From the NCBI GenBank assembly GCA_036375995.1, contig DASVBE010000095.1, positions 25,908-89,907 on the forward strand: a DNA stretch of 64,000 bases, written 5' to 3'. Shown in pieces: positions 26,047 through 34,878 of the stretch; the stretch's first letter is position 1, and each line of letters begins with the position of its first letter. The position numbers and the translations under genes are program-made. The notes below the pieces were generated by a model. It saw only the letters and a program-made list of their open reading frames with translations. It did not search any database and was not told the origin of the DNA. Origin of the DNA: DASVBE01 sp036375995 (GTDB lineage: Bacteria > Actinomycetota > Actinomycetes > Streptosporangiales > Streptosporangiaceae).

Positions 26047-26991
26047 TCAGCCCGGCACGGTGCCCTGGGTCGGGGTGAGCCCGGCGGCGCGGCCGCGGGC
26101 CGCGGTCACCAGGGCCAGCTTGCGGGAGGCCTCGTCGATCATCTGCCCGTCCAGCAGGGCCGCGCCGCGCTGCTCGCCGGTGTAGTGCGCATACGCGGCG
26201 AGGATCCGCTCGGCCCGGTCGTAGTCCTGCTGGCTGGGTGAGAACGCCTCGTTGACCGGGCCGACCTGGCCCGGGTGCAGCACCCACTTGCCGTCGAAGC
26301 CGAGCGCCGCGACGCTGGCCGCGGCCCGGGCCAGGCCCTCGGTGTCGGCGATGGCCGCGTACGGCCCGTCGATGGCCTGCAGGCCGTGCGCCCGCGCGGC
26401 GACCAGCAGCCGCAGCAGCGGGTAGTGGAACGCGTCGCCGCCGGCGTAGCCGGCCGGCTGAGCGCCGATATCCAGGGACCGCATGCCCAGGCTGGCCATG
26501 AAGTCCGCGGGGCCGAAGACCAGCGCGGCGAGCCGGGGCGAGGCGGCGGCGATGGCGTCCACCGCGGCCAGCCCACGGGCGTCCTCGATCTGCGCCTCGA
26601 TGCCGATCGCGCCGGCCGGGTAGCCCATGGCCTGCTCGATCTGGCCGAGCAGCAGGTCCAGCCAGACCACGTGCCCGGGCCCGGTCACCTTGGGCAGCAC
26701 GATCGCGTCCAGGTGCGGCCCGGCCTGCTCCACCACGTCGACGACGTCGCGGTAGGCCCAGGCCGTGGTGGCGTCGTTGATCCGGACGGCTATCACCCGG
26801 CCGCCCCAGCCGCCGTCGCGCAGCGCCTGGACGACGACGCGGCGGGCGGCGGGCTTGGCGGCCGGCGCGACCGCGTCCTCCAGGTCGAGGAACACCTCGT
26901 CCACCGGCAGGCCCTGGGCCTTGGCGATGAACCGCGGGCTGCTGCCCGGCACCGCCAGGCAGGACCGCCGGGGCCGGGCGGCAGGCTGCAT
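26047..26991 (-). CDS. HpcH/HpaI aldolase, CitE-like CoA-ester lyase
   Basis: A 314-residue TIM-barrel lyase of the citrate lyase beta / malyl-CoA lyase family. SCLAVPGSSPRFIAKAQGL opens the protein; DEVFLDLEDAVAPAAK holds the metal/catalytic Glu-Asp pair; RINDATTAW, VLPKVTGPG, EAQIEDARGL and LVFGPADFMASLGM are the successive barrel motifs; FDGKWVLHPGQV is the C-terminal substrate loop. No citD/citF partners exist nearby, so it is a stand-alone CoA-ester lyase (malyl-, methylmalyl- or citramalyl-CoA) rather than part of citrate lyase. Convergent with NUDIX, divergent from the F420-type oxidoreductase. Confidence 0.92.
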   Translation of the reverse strand: MQPAARPRRSCLAVPGSSPRFIAKAQGLPVDEVFLDLEDAVAPAAKPAARRVVVQALRDGGWGGRVIAVRINDATTAWAYRDVVDVVEQAGPHLDAIVLPKVTGPGHVVWLDLLLGQIEQAMGYPAGAIGIEAQIEDARGLAAVDAIAAASPRLAALVFGPADFMASLGMRSLDIGAQPAGYAGGDAFHYPLLRLLVAARAHGLQAIDGPYAAIADTEGLARAAASVAALGFDGKWVLHPGQVGPVNEAFSPSQQDYDRAERILAAYAHYTGEQRGAALLDGQMIDEASRKLALVTAARGRAAGLTPTQGTVPG

Positions 26992-27102
26992 GACCGGAGG
27001 CTAGCAGCCACCCGGCCGCCTGCCGTCGGCAGCCGACGGGACCTTCGCCTCTTCAGCAGGTGGAGGTGGGCTGTCACGGTGGCGGACGAGGGGTGATAGG
27101 CG

Positions 27103-27585
27103 ATGTTGCCGAGCAAGGCGCGGCGGTGGCTGTACCGCCAGCGGCACGCGAGCGGTCTGGCCCGGACGCTCAACGCGGCGCAGGCCCGGCTGGCAGCGGC
27201 CGGTGCCGGGCCGAAGTGGCTGGTCACGGTCGAGGTCACCGGGCGGCGCACCGGCAAAACGATCTCTTTCCCGGCGGTCGTCGCCGACTACGAGAACGGC
27301 CGGTATCTGGTCTCGATGCTCGGCGAGGACACCAGCTGGGTGCGCAACGTGCGCGCGGCCGGGGGGCATGCCGTGCTGCGTCATGGCGGCCGGGAACCGG
27401 TCGTGCTGCGCGAAGTCGCGGCCGACCGCCGTGCGCCGATCCTCCGCTGCTACCTCCAGCGCGCAACGGGCGCGAGGGCGCACATCCCGGTCGACTACCG
27501 GGCTCCCGTCGAGGCGTTCGAGCCAATCGCGGCGCAGTACCCGGTGTTCCGGATAACGCCGTCCAGCGATCCGGCCCGGCAGTGA
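27103..27585 (+). CDS. Deazaflavin (F420)-dependent nitroreductase family oxidoreductase
   Basis: A 160-residue split beta-barrel protein of the DDN/FDOR family, which uses F420 (or sometimes FMN/heme). Diagnostic segments are VEVTGRRTGKTISFPAVV, RYLVSMLGEDTSWVRNVRAAGGHAV (quoted partly: YLVSMLGEDTSWVRNV) and AAQYPVFRI near the end. Typical family length is 130-165. ATG 27103 follows GAGGGG. Its stop codon overlaps the start of the serine hydrolase gene by GTGA, so both are translationally coupled. Substrate unknown. Confidence 0.9.
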   Translation: MLPSKARRWLYRQRHASGLARTLNAAQARLAAAGAGPKWLVTVEVTGRRTGKTISFPAVVADYENGRYLVSMLGEDTSWVRNVRAAGGHAVLRHGGREPVVLREVAADRRAPILRCYLQRATGARAHIPVDYRAPVEAFEPIAAQYPVFRITPSSDPARQ

Positions 27586-28688
27586 TCCAGCGCAGCAGCG
27601 GGGGTGCCGGGCCGCCGACGCCGATCGAGAACGCCACCGCGGGGCTGGCTCCGCCCGGCCTGGCCGCGGCCGTCGTGTCCACCGACGGTGCAGCCGAAAT
27701 CGTCACCAGCGGCCTGGCTGATGTCCGCACCCTGCGGCCGGTCACCGCGCACACGACCTTCCTGTGGTTCTCGATGACCAAGATCGTGACTGCCACGGCC
27801 GTGATGATGCTCGCCGACCGCGGTGCTCTGGACCTGGATGCGCCGGTTGCCGGGCACGTTCCCGGGTTGCGGGTGCTGCGCGGTCCCGGCTCGGCGATTA
27901 CCGCGCGTCACCTGCTGTCGCACTCTTCCGGGCTGGCGAACCCGCCGCCGGTTCGCTGGGTGCGGCCAGCGGGGGCACCGCCGCCCGACGCCACGGTGTT
28001 CCTCGACCGCCTGCTGCACCGGCACCGGCGGCTCCGGTTCCGGCCGGGGGAGAAAGCGTCCTACAGCAATCTCGGCTATCTCGTCCTCGGGGAGCTCATC
28101 ACCTCGTGCGCCGGGCAGCCCTTCTGCGAGTTCGTCCGGAGCGAGCTGCTCGAGCCGCTGGGGATGAGCCGCACCGGTTTCGAGCACGCCCAGGCGCCCG
28201 CCGACGCCGCAACCGGCTACTGGCGGCTTCCGCCGGGAGGGCGGGCCGCGCTGCGCCTGATGCTCCCGCCGGGGATCGTCGGCCCGCACACCCGTGGCCT
28301 GGTGTCCTTCCGGCCGTTTTACGTGAACGGGCCACCGTACGGCGGGCTCGTCGGCGACGTCCACGACGCCGCCCGGTTCCTGGCGCTTCACCTCGGCGGC
28401 GGGGCCGCCTTCGGCCAGCGCTTGCTGTCCGCCGAGTCCGCCATCGCGATGCGCACGCTCACCACCAAGGGCAGGCGGCTGACCACCGGCCTGGGCTGGT
28501 GGCGGCGGCACGAGCCGGATGACGCCGGCGGCCTGGTCGAGCACCTCGGCGGTGGCGGCGCCTACCGGAACCTGATGCGGTTGTACCCGGCCAGCGGGCA
28601 GGCCGTCGTGATGTTCGGGAACCTCACCCGCTACCCGGTGGAGGACCTGGCCCGTACGGTTCTCGCGGCTGGGTCTGCCGTTCCCTAG
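27582..28688 (+). CDS. Serine hydrolase, class C beta-lactamase / DD-peptidase family
   Basis: A 368-residue penicillin-recognising-fold hydrolase. The SxxK motif is SMTK (in FLWFSMTKIVTATAV), the YxN motif is YSN (KASYSNLGYLVLG), and the third motif appears as HLG (VEHLGGGGAYRN). No signal peptide is visible, so it is likely a cytosolic esterase-type member rather than a secreted beta-lactamase. The GTG start at 27582 overlaps the stop codon of the upstream oxidoreductase. Its own stop overlaps the stop of the convergent glyoxalase-like gene within a single CTAG. Confidence 0.9.
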   Translation: MIQRSSGGAGPPTPIENATAGLAPPGLAAAVVSTDGAAEIVTSGLADVRTLRPVTAHTTFLWFSMTKIVTATAVMMLADRGALDLDAPVAGHVPGLRVLRGPGSAITARHLLSHSSGLANPPPVRWVRPAGAPPPDATVFLDRLLHRHRRLRFRPGEKASYSNLGYLVLGELITSCAGQPFCEFVRSELLEPLGMSRTGFEHAQAPADAATGYWRLPPGGRAALRLMLPPGIVGPHTRGLVSFRPFYVNGPPYGGLVGDVHDAARFLALHLGGGAAFGQRLLSAESAIAMRTLTTKGRRLTTGLGWWRRHEPDDAGGLVEHLGGGGAYRNLMRLYPASGQAVVMFGNLTRYPVEDLARTVLAAGSAVP

Positions 28689-29056
28689 CCAGCCGCGGCG
28701 GCGGTGTCCGGCTGGAACAGCCCGATGATGTTGCCCTCGGGGTCGAGGATGTACGCGGACCACCCCACGCCGGGAACCGGCAGCTTGCCCTGGGCGACCT
28801 TGCCGCCATCGCGCTGGACCCGCTGCAGCGCATCGTCGATGTCCTCGACTCCCACCGTCAGAACCGGGTGGCGGTGCAGGTCGCTGCGGCTGATGAGCGC
28901 GCCGTTGGCGCCAGGCTCGTCGTCCATGCCCGCTCGCACCAGCCAGTACTGCTGAGCTCCGAATTCCGAGATCTCCCAGCCGAGGGCATCCCGGTAGAAC
29001 CCGGCGGCCCGGCCGGGGTCATCCACGGGAATCTCGAAGTGCACGACCTTTGGCAT
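28685..29056 (-). CDS. VOC (glyoxalase/bleomycin-resistance) family protein
   Basis: A 123-residue vicinal-oxygen-chelate protein, with two beta-alpha-beta-beta-beta modules: VVHFEIPVDDPGRAAGFY and PVLTVGVEDIDDALQRVQRD, then YILDPEGNIIGLFQPD near the C-terminus. Possible metal ligands are His6 and the Glu/Asp of the second module. A clear AAGGGGA ribosome-binding site lies 6 nt before ATG. Substrate unknown. The stop shares a CTAG with the convergent serine hydrolase. Confidence 0.9.
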   Translation of the reverse strand: MPKVVHFEIPVDDPGRAAGFYRDALGWEISEFGAQQYWLVRAGMDDEPGANGALISRSDLHRHPVLTVGVEDIDDALQRVQRDGGKVAQGKLPVPGVGWSAYILDPEGNIIGLFQPDTAAAAG

Positions 29057-29141
29057 GACGTTCCCCTTTCAGCTCACGGCTCATGCTCAGCCCCCGGGGC
29101 CCCGGCGGGAAGGGCAGAAGGTCCCGTCTCCAGCCAGCTCA

Positions 29142-29948
29142 CTACCAGCCGTCCTTGCGGGCGCGGGCCTCGTAGAGCAGCACCGAGGCGGAGACCGACA
29201 CGTTCAGCGAGTCGGCGGTGCCGAGCATCGGCACCGAGATCTTCGTAAAGCCCTCCGCCTGCCAGGCCGGGGCCAGGCCGTACCGCTCGCTGCCGACCAC
29301 CAGCGCGGTCCGCCCGGTGTAGTCGGCGTCCCGGTAGCTGACGGCGCCGCCGGTCTCGGCCAGGTAGACCGTGGCCCCGGCGCCGCGCAGCCAGCCGATG
29401 GCCTCGGCGACCTCGGCGAACTCCAGGGCCGGGACGGTCATGCTCATGCCCTGGCTGCTGCGCAGCACCTTGGGGTGGGTCAGCCGGGTCCGCCGGTTGG
29501 TCAGCACCAGGCAGTCCGCGGCGCACGCGTCCAGGGTGCGGATCAGCGTGCCCAGGTTGCCGGGGATCTCCATCCCGTCCGCGACCAGGATCAGCGCGTC
29601 CGGGCGGAGCCGCACCGTGCCCGGCTCCCAGTCCGGCAGCTGGGCGGCGGACAGCAGGCCGTCCGGGCTGGGCCGCTCGGCCAGCCGGTCCAGGGTCCTG
29701 GCCGAGACCTGATAAGCCCGGCGGGCCCGGGCGGCCAGCTCCGGCGCGCGGGTGCGGGCCTCGTCGGAGTAGGCGGCCTCCGGGCACCACAGGAACGTGT
29801 CCAGCCGGGCGGCGGAGGCCAGCAGCAGGTTGTGCTCCCACAGGCCCTCGGCGACGAACATCCGCCGGGGCAGGCCGGTCCGGTTGCGCTGGATGTCCCG
29901 TATCAGCTCGGCCGCGGGATGCCGCAGGCCAATCGGCTGGAGATCCAT
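29142..29948 (-). CDS. TrmH/SpoU family RNA 2'-O-methyltransferase
   Basis: A 268-residue SPOUT-fold RNA methyltransferase (tRNA or rRNA ribose). SpoU motif 1 is ADGMEIPGNLGTLIRTLDA, motif 2 ALVVGSERYGLAP and motif 3 SLNVSVSASVLLYEARAR, the last forming the knotted SAM site. The N-terminal substrate-binding domain (LIRDIQRNRTGLPRRMFVAEG) matches the RrmA/TrmH type. ATG 29948 is used; the open frame runs far upstream only as the antisense of mrp. Divergent from mrp across 72 bp. Confidence 0.92.
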   Translation of the reverse strand: MDLQPIGLRHPAAELIRDIQRNRTGLPRRMFVAEGLWEHNLLLASAARLDTFLWCPEAAYSDEARTRAPELAARARRAYQVSARTLDRLAERPSPDGLLSAAQLPDWEPGTVRLRPDALILVADGMEIPGNLGTLIRTLDACAADCLVLTNRRTRLTHPKVLRSSQGMSMTVPALEFAEVAEAIGWLRGAGATVYLAETGGAVSYRDADYTGRTALVVGSERYGLAPAWQAEGFTKISVPMLGTADSLNVSVSASVLLYEARARKDGW

Positions 29949-30020
29949 GCCCGGTATTTTCTCCCGCCCGGCAGGACGGTCGCGGTCCGGCGGCCCCGGC
30001 AGGGTTCGTACCATGGAGCC

Positions 30021-31166
30021 ATGGCAACCCCATCTGGCGTCCCGCCGACCACTGAGCAGGTCAATGAGGCGCTTTCCCGGGTCAACGACCCGGAGATCCA
30101 CCGTCCCATCACCGAACTTGGCATGGTCAAGGGGGTGGAGGTCAGCCCGGACGGCGCCGTGCAGGTGGACGTCTGGCTGACCGTGGCCGGCTGCCCGATG
30201 CGGGAGACCATCACCCGTGAGGTCACCGCCGCGGTGAGCAAGCTGCCCGGGGTGACCGGCGTCCAGGTCGGCCTGGACGTGATGAGCGAGGAGCAGCGCC
30301 GCGCGCTGCAGAGCCAGCTGCGCGGCGGCCGCCCGGAACGGCAGAACCCGTTCGCCAAGGACACCTCGCTGACCCGGGTGTTCGCGGTGGCCAGCGGCAA
30401 GGGCGGCGTCGGCAAGTCGTCGGTCACGGTGAACGTGGCCGCAGCCCTGGCCGCGAGCGGGCAGCGGGTCGGCGTGCTGGACGCGGACATGTACGGCTTC
30501 TCGGTGCCGCGCATGCTCGGGGTGACCGGGCTGCCCACCCAGGTGGAGAAGATGATCATGCCGCCGTCGGCGCACGGCGTGAAGGTCATCTCGGTTGGCA
30601 TGTTCACCAAGGCCAACGAGCCGGTGCCGTGGCGCGGCCCGATCCTGCACCGGGCGCTGGAGCAGTTCCTCGGCGACGTTTTCTGGGGCGACCTGGATGT
30701 GCTGCTGCTCGACCTGCCGCCGGGCACCGGCGACGTGGCGATCTCGGTCGGCCAGCTGCTGCCCAACGCGGAGCTGCTGGTGGTGACCACGCCGCAGGTG
30801 GCCGCCGCGGAAGTGGCCGAGCGGGCCGGGGCGCTCGCCCCGCAGCTGCATCAGCAGGTGGCCGGGGTCATCGAGAACATGTCGTACCTGCCCTGCCCGC
30901 ACTGCGGGGACCGGATCGAGCTGTACGGCTCGGGCGGCGGGCAGGCCGTGGCGGACGAGCTGACCAGGCTCATCGGCACCCGGGTGCCGCTGCTCGGGCA
31001 GGTGCCGCAGGAGATCGCGCTGCGCGAGGGCGGGGACGCGGGCCGGCCGCTGGTGCTCAGCAACCCGGACTCCGAGGCGGCCAAGCAGCTGACCATCATC
31101 GCGGACCAGCTGGCGAACCGGCGCCGCGGGCTGGCCGGGCGCCGGCTGGGCATCACGCCGGTCTAG
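30021..31166 (+). CDS. mrp: Mrp/NBP35 (ApbC) family iron-sulfur cluster carrier ATPase
   Basis: A 381-residue P-loop ATPase that carries and transfers Fe-S clusters. An N-terminal MIP18/DUF59 domain (residues ~10-90, DPEIHRPITELGMVKGVEV) precedes the deviant Walker A GKGGVGKSSVTVN, the Walker B DLPPGTGDV, and the cluster-binding CPHC (in YLPCPHCGDRI). ATG 30021 fits the family start. Convergent with tatB, 22 bp apart. Presence in the sigE-tatB neighbourhood matches other actinobacteria. Confidence 0.96.
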   Translation: MATPSGVPPTTEQVNEALSRVNDPEIHRPITELGMVKGVEVSPDGAVQVDVWLTVAGCPMRETITREVTAAVSKLPGVTGVQVGLDVMSEEQRRALQSQLRGGRPERQNPFAKDTSLTRVFAVASGKGGVGKSSVTVNVAAALAASGQRVGVLDADMYGFSVPRMLGVTGLPTQVEKMIMPPSAHGVKVISVGMFTKANEPVPWRGPILHRALEQFLGDVFWGDLDVLLLDLPPGTGDVAISVGQLLPNAELLVVTTPQVAAAEVAERAGALAPQLHQQVAGVIENMSYLPCPHCGDRIELYGSGGGQAVADELTRLIGTRVPLLGQVPQEIALREGGDAGRPLVLSNPDSEAAKQLTIIADQLANRRRGLAGRRLGITPV

Positions 31167-31188
31167 GGGGCGCGGCCCGCGGCCGCCG

Positions 31189-31548
31189 CTAGGTCGCGTC
31201 GATGTCGTACGGGGGCCGCTCCCCCGGGGTCAGCGTTTCCACCGGCGACTGGTACGGCGACGGCGAGTAGGCCGCGTCGGCCGCCGCGGCTGTGGCCGCG
31301 TCCTCGTTCAGGTCGTCGAGCAGGTGCTTGCGCACGAAGTTCTTCGGGTGCAGGTCGGCGATCTCGAAGTCGCTGAACTCGGGGCCCAGATTCTCCCGCA
31401 GGTCGGCCTGGGCGCCCTCGGCCAGGCGCCGCAGCTCGCGGATGGCCCGGCCCGCCTGGGCGGCGAACTTCGGCAGCTGGTCCGGACCGAAGATCAGCAG
31501 CGCCAGCACGCCAAGGACCAGCAGCTTGGGAAGGGACAGATCGAACAC
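31189..31548 (-). CDS. tatB: Twin-arginine translocase subunit TatB
   Basis: A 119-residue TatB: one N-terminal membrane helix (SLPKLLVLGVLALLIFGPDQ) with the conserved Gly-Pro hinge, an amphipathic helix (LPKFAAQAGRAIRELRRLAE) and a variable acidic cytoplasmic tail. With TatC (elsewhere) it recognises folded exported proteins. GTG start. It sits 126 bp behind the RseB-like gene on the same strand, at the end of the sigE operon, as in mycobacteria. Confidence 0.95.
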   Translation of the reverse strand: MFDLSLPKLLVLGVLALLIFGPDQLPKFAAQAGRAIRELRRLAEGAQADLRENLGPEFSDFEIADLHPKNFVRKHLLDDLNEDAATAAAADAAYSPSPYQSPVETLTPGERPPYDIDAT

Positions 31549-31674
31549 GGTCGGTGCTCCAGCCTCGGGCTAGGCGGGCCCAGTCGAGGCCTGCCTGCAA
31601 CCAATGTAAACCGTCCAGGGAGGCCGGGCCGCGGGCACGGCCGGTAACGGCCCTCCGTGAGCTATTCGGGGCCG

Positions 31675-32820
31675 TCAGCGGAACGGGTTGGCCCAGGAGG
31701 CCAGCCGCTTCAGGCCGTGCGCGATCCGCCCCCAGAACCCGCGCGGCGGGTCGTGCGGCATGGCCGCCACCACCGAGCTGACCACGGCGGGCGGTGCCGC
31801 GGCGATGACCGTGTACACGAAGCCGTGCGCCGACCAGGACAGGCTGCGCTGGTCCGGGTCACTGGAGTAGACCTCGTGGCCGGACACGCTGATCTCCCGC
31901 CAGCCGGGCAGCACCACCGGCAGCGCGCCGCGCTGCACGAAGACCGACACCACCGACAGCCCGTCGGAGTAGTCCAGGTCGACGACCTGCGACGTGCGGT
32001 GCGCGGCCAGCAGGCGGAGGCCGCCGGGCAGCCCACTGGGGGCCGGCCAGCCCTGACCGCGCAGCGTGTCCAGCTGCGCCGCGGTCAGCTTCGCCGGCCA
32101 CTGGCCGACGCTCTGCGCAGGCATCCCGGCCAGCGCGGTGGCACCGAAGCGAAGGTCGAGGAAGGTGTCCTCGCTGATCAAAGCGCTGCTGGTGTCGAAG
32201 GTCTCCCGGCGCAGCAGCAGCTTGGTCCCCCGGTCCAGCCAGAACCTGGCCGCCAGGCTGCCGTCCGGCCGGGTCAGCTGCACGATCCGGGCCGGGCGGC
32301 CGGCCACCTGGCCACGGCTGGTGGCGGCGATGGAGTAGTGCGCCTGGATCAGGTCGACCATCTGCTGGCTGATGCCGAGCACGCCGTCCGGATCCTGCAC
32401 GGTGGGCGAGGTGGCGGTGGCCGACCCGGCCACGCTGGGGCCGTCAAGCCCGGCGGCCAGCGCGGCCGGGATGGAGCCCATGCTGGTCGTGTTCGCCCGG
32501 ACGCTGCCGTTGCGCGGATGCCAGACCTGGATCAGCGACATGCTCGGGCCCCGGGGGCCCCACCAGGCGACCAGCTGCTCGCCGCCGTAGGGCACGGCCA
32601 GGGCGGCGCTGGCGGCCGCGGAGAGCAGGCGCAGCCCGGCCCGGGCCGCCGCGGTGCTGACCGTCAGCGGGCGGGGCGCAGCGGGCTCGGACCCGCGGTC
32701 CGCGGGCGCAGGGCCGACCGCGGAGTCCACCAGAGTCACCGCGGCGAGTGCCGCGGTGAGAAGCCCGAGGGCCAGGCCGGCGCCGGAGAGCCGGCGGCCC
32801 GGGGGGATCAGCGTGATCAC
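31675..32820 (-). CDS. MucB/RseB-like sigma-E regulatory protein, membrane-anchored
   Basis: A 381-residue extracytoplasmic protein: one N-terminal membrane helix (about residues 11-30, GAGLALGLLTAALAAVTLV) then a LolA/RseB-type beta domain (VPYGGEQLVAWWGPRGPS, SLIQVWHPRNGSVRA, RFWLDRGTKLLLRRETFD) and a C-terminal domain (VVDLDYSDGLSVVSVFVQRG, SWSAHGFVYTVIAAAP) like MucB/RseB C-terminal domains. RseB proteins bind the anti-sigma factor and sense envelope lipids or lipoproteins. GTG 32820 overlaps the rseA stop by GTGA, so the pair is coupled. In mycobacteria the protease gene htrA occupies this slot. Assignment rests on fold-like motifs and location. Confidence 0.82.
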   Translation of the reverse strand: MITLIPPGRRLSGAGLALGLLTAALAAVTLVDSAVGPAPADRGSEPAAPRPLTVSTAAARAGLRLLSAAASAALAVPYGGEQLVAWWGPRGPSMSLIQVWHPRNGSVRANTTSMGSIPAALAAGLDGPSVAGSATATSPTVQDPDGVLGISQQMVDLIQAHYSIAATSRGQVAGRPARIVQLTRPDGSLAARFWLDRGTKLLLRRETFDTSSALISEDTFLDLRFGATALAGMPAQSVGQWPAKLTAAQLDTLRGQGWPAPSGLPGGLRLLAAHRTSQVVDLDYSDGLSVVSVFVQRGALPVVLPGWREISVSGHEVYSSDPDQRSLSWSAHGFVYTVIAAAPPAVVSSVVAAMPHDPPRGFWGRIAHGLKRLASWANPFR

Positions 32821-33341
32821 GGCTCGTGCGGGCCGAGCTTGACCACGGGGGAGGCGACGGGCAGCACCACCGGGACCTCGCCGGTCGTGATCTCGTGCTG
32901 CATCATGAACACGTCGACCGACGGGGTGACCTGCGGGCCCGGCTGGCCGTCGCTGCCGCCCGCGGCGAACGCGGCCGCGCCCAGCCCGACCACTAGGAAC
33001 GCGACGGCGCCGGCTACTACGGTGCGCCCGGGCCGCAGTTCCCGCGGGCCGGCCACGGCGACCGGGAACGCGGCGGGCCACGACCACCCGGCGTCGCGGC
33101 CCGGCTCGCCAAACGCGAAGCCGGCCGAGGCCAGGTTCATCAGCCGGCGGGTCAGCGCGGGGTCACCGTCGTCCGCCGGGTCGCCGCCGAGGGAGTTCAT
33201 CCGCCGCTTCAGCGTGCGCAGCGCGCTGGCTTCCCGGCGGCACAGCTCACAGCCGGCCAGGTGCGCCAGCACCCGGTCCTGCTCGGCCTCGGTCAGCTCG
33301 CCGTCGATCAGCGCGGACAGCCGCCGCCCGAGATGGCTCAC
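32817..33341 (-). CDS. rseA: Anti-sigma factor, zinc-binding (zf-HC2, RseA-like)
   Basis: A 174-residue membrane anti-sigma factor for the adjacent SigE. The ZAS domain has HxxxCxxC at His27-Cys31-Cys34 (HLAGCELC). A single membrane helix at about residues 107-126 (TVVAGAVAFLVVGLGAAAFA) is followed by an exported Pro/Val-rich tail of ~50 residues. GTG 33341 overlaps the sigE stop (GTGA), and its own stop overlaps the RseB-like start, giving three genes in tight translational coupling. The open frame extends upstream antisense-free but without family character. Confidence 0.93.
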   Translation of the reverse strand: MSHLGRRLSALIDGELTEAEQDRVLAHLAGCELCRREASALRTLKRRMNSLGGDPADDGDPALTRRLMNLASAGFAFGEPGRDAGWSWPAAFPVAVAGPRELRPGRTVVAGAVAFLVVGLGAAAFAAGGSDGQPGPQVTPSVDVFMMQHEITTGEVPVVLPVASPVVKLGPHEP

Positions 33342-33973
33342 AGCGGGCCTCCCTGCGGCAGCGGGAAGGCCGGGGCCACCCGCGGGGCCGGGGTGGTGTG
33401 CCGCGGCCTGCGATGCTCGAGCGCGACCCGGAGCTGAGCCCGGCCGCGGTGGATCCGGCTGCGCACGGTGCCGAGCTTCACGCCCAGCGTGTCGGCGATC
33501 TCCTCGTACGACAGGCCCTCGATGTCGCACAGGATGACCGCGGCCCGGTACTCGGGGGCGAGGCCCTTCAGCGCGGCCTGGATGTCGTCGTCCAGGTGCC
33601 GCTCGTCGAAAGCCTCGGCCGGGGTCGGCTCCTTGCCGCCGAGCCGTGCCGCCGCGTCGTCGGCCAGCCCCTCGAACCGGATCCGCTGCTTGCGCCGTGC
33701 CGAGTCGAGGAAGAGATTCGTGGTGATGCGGTGCAGCCAGCCCTCGAACGTGCCGGGCGTGTAGCTGGGCAGCGAGCGGAACACCCGCATGAACACTTCC
33801 TGGGTCAGGTCCTCGGCGTCATGCGAGTTCCCGGTCAGCCGGTAAGCCAGCCGGTACACCCGGGCCGAGTGATCTTTGACGACCTGCTCCCAGGAGGGCG
33901 GAGTCCACCCCTCCCCGTCCGGCCCGGTCTCGGGCGCGGCGAGTGCGGTCGGCATGGCCCCTGCACGGTTCAC
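33338..33973 (-). CDS. sigE: ECF RNA polymerase sigma factor SigE
   Basis: A 211-residue group-4 sigma factor. Region 2 contains ARVYRLAYRLTGNSHDAEDL and TQEVFMRVFRSLPSY (core binding and -10 recognition); region 4 contains GLAPEYRAAVILCDIEGLSY and EEIADTLGVKLGTVRSRIHR (helix-turn-helix for -35). Partnered by the ZAS anti-sigma and RseB-like proteins downstream, it probably controls the cell-envelope stress response. GTG 33973 or ATG 33955 may be the start. Divergent from the O-methyltransferase across 221 bp that should hold both promoters, an arrangement shared with mycobacteria. Confidence 0.94.
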   Translation of the reverse strand: MNRAGAMPTALAAPETGPDGEGWTPPSWEQVVKDHSARVYRLAYRLTGNSHDAEDLTQEVFMRVFRSLPSYTPGTFEGWLHRITTNLFLDSARRKQRIRFEGLADDAAARLGGKEPTPAEAFDERHLDDDIQAALKGLAPEYRAAVILCDIEGLSYEEIADTLGVKLGTVRSRIHRGRAQLRVALEHRRPRHTTPAPRVAPAFPLPQGGPL

Positions 33974-34194
33974 GGTGATCCTGGTCTTCCTTCCGCTACG
34001 GGTCGCTTACTGACCATTCCAACACCGGACGGGGCCCTGGGCTTCCGCGGACAGCCGGTTTTTGCCATCACCAGACACCTGGGTAACGGCCAGAGCACCG
34101 GACTGGTTCCCGCGAACCCGCAGGCAGCCGCTAGGCTGCGGGTCACGAGCCAGCGGCGGGACCCGCCACGGTCCCGCGCTCCCCCAGCCCGCCC

Positions 34195-34878
34195 GTGCCC
34201 CCTCCGGAGGACGTCATCGCCAGCGAAGAGGACCCCCTGACCTATGTCGAGGAGTTTCTCCCCGAGGACGACGTGCTGCGGGCGACCAGGGTCAGCGCCG
34301 TGGAAACCGGCGGAGCCGAGCCGGTTACCCCGGCCACCGGCGCGGCGCTGCGGTTCATCGCGGCGGCCATCGGCGCCCGGGCGGTGGTCGAGATCGGCAC
34401 CGGGTGCGGCACGTCGGGAATCTGGCTGCTCCGGGGCATGGCCGACGGCGGCGTGCTGACCAGCGTCGACTCCGAGCCTGAGCATCAGCGGCTGGCCCGC
34501 CGCGCGTTCGGCGAGGCCGGCTTCGCGTCCGGCCGCTACCGGCTGATCAGCGGCCGGGCGCTGGAGGTGCTGCCGCGGCTCGCCGACGGCGCGTACGACA
34601 TCGTGTTCTGCGACGCCGACCGGCAGGAGTACCCGGACTACCTGATCGCGGCGCTGCGGCTGCTGCGGCCGGGCGGGATCGTGGCCTTCGACGACGCGCT
34701 GTGGCGCGGCCGGGTCACCGACGACCTGTGGCGGGAGCGGACCACGATCAGGAACCCCGGCGACCCCGGCGCCGCCGCGGTCCGCGAACTGCGCGAGCAG
34801 GTGCGGTCCGACGACCGGCTGGTGCCGCTGCTGCTGCCGACCGGCCAGGGGCTCCTGGCCGCGGTCCGGCGAGCTTAG
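34195..34878 (+). CDS. O-methyltransferase family 3, SAM-dependent
   Basis: A 227-residue class I methyltransferase of the CCoAOMT-like family. The SAM motif is VVEIGTGCGTSGIWLLRGM, followed by VDSEPEHQRLARRAF, the metal/catalytic DIVFCDADRQEYPDY and PGGIVAFDDALWRGRV. It is divergent from sigE exactly as the corresponding methyltransferase gene is in mycobacteria. GTG 34195 is the earliest start; GGAGG at 34205-34209 lies inside the frame, so the true start may be slightly later. The TAG stop is formed with the first base of a MITE-end sequence. Confidence 0.92.
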   Translation: MPPPEDVIASEEDPLTYVEEFLPEDDVLRATRVSAVETGGAEPVTPATGAALRFIAAAIGARAVVEIGTGCGTSGIWLLRGMADGGVLTSVDSEPEHQRLARRAFGEAGFASGRYRLISGRALEVLPRLADGAYDIVFCDADRQEYPDYLIAALRLLRPGGIVAFDDALWRGRVTDDLWRERTTIRNPGDPGAAAVRELREQVRSDDRLVPLLLPTGQGLLAAVRRA

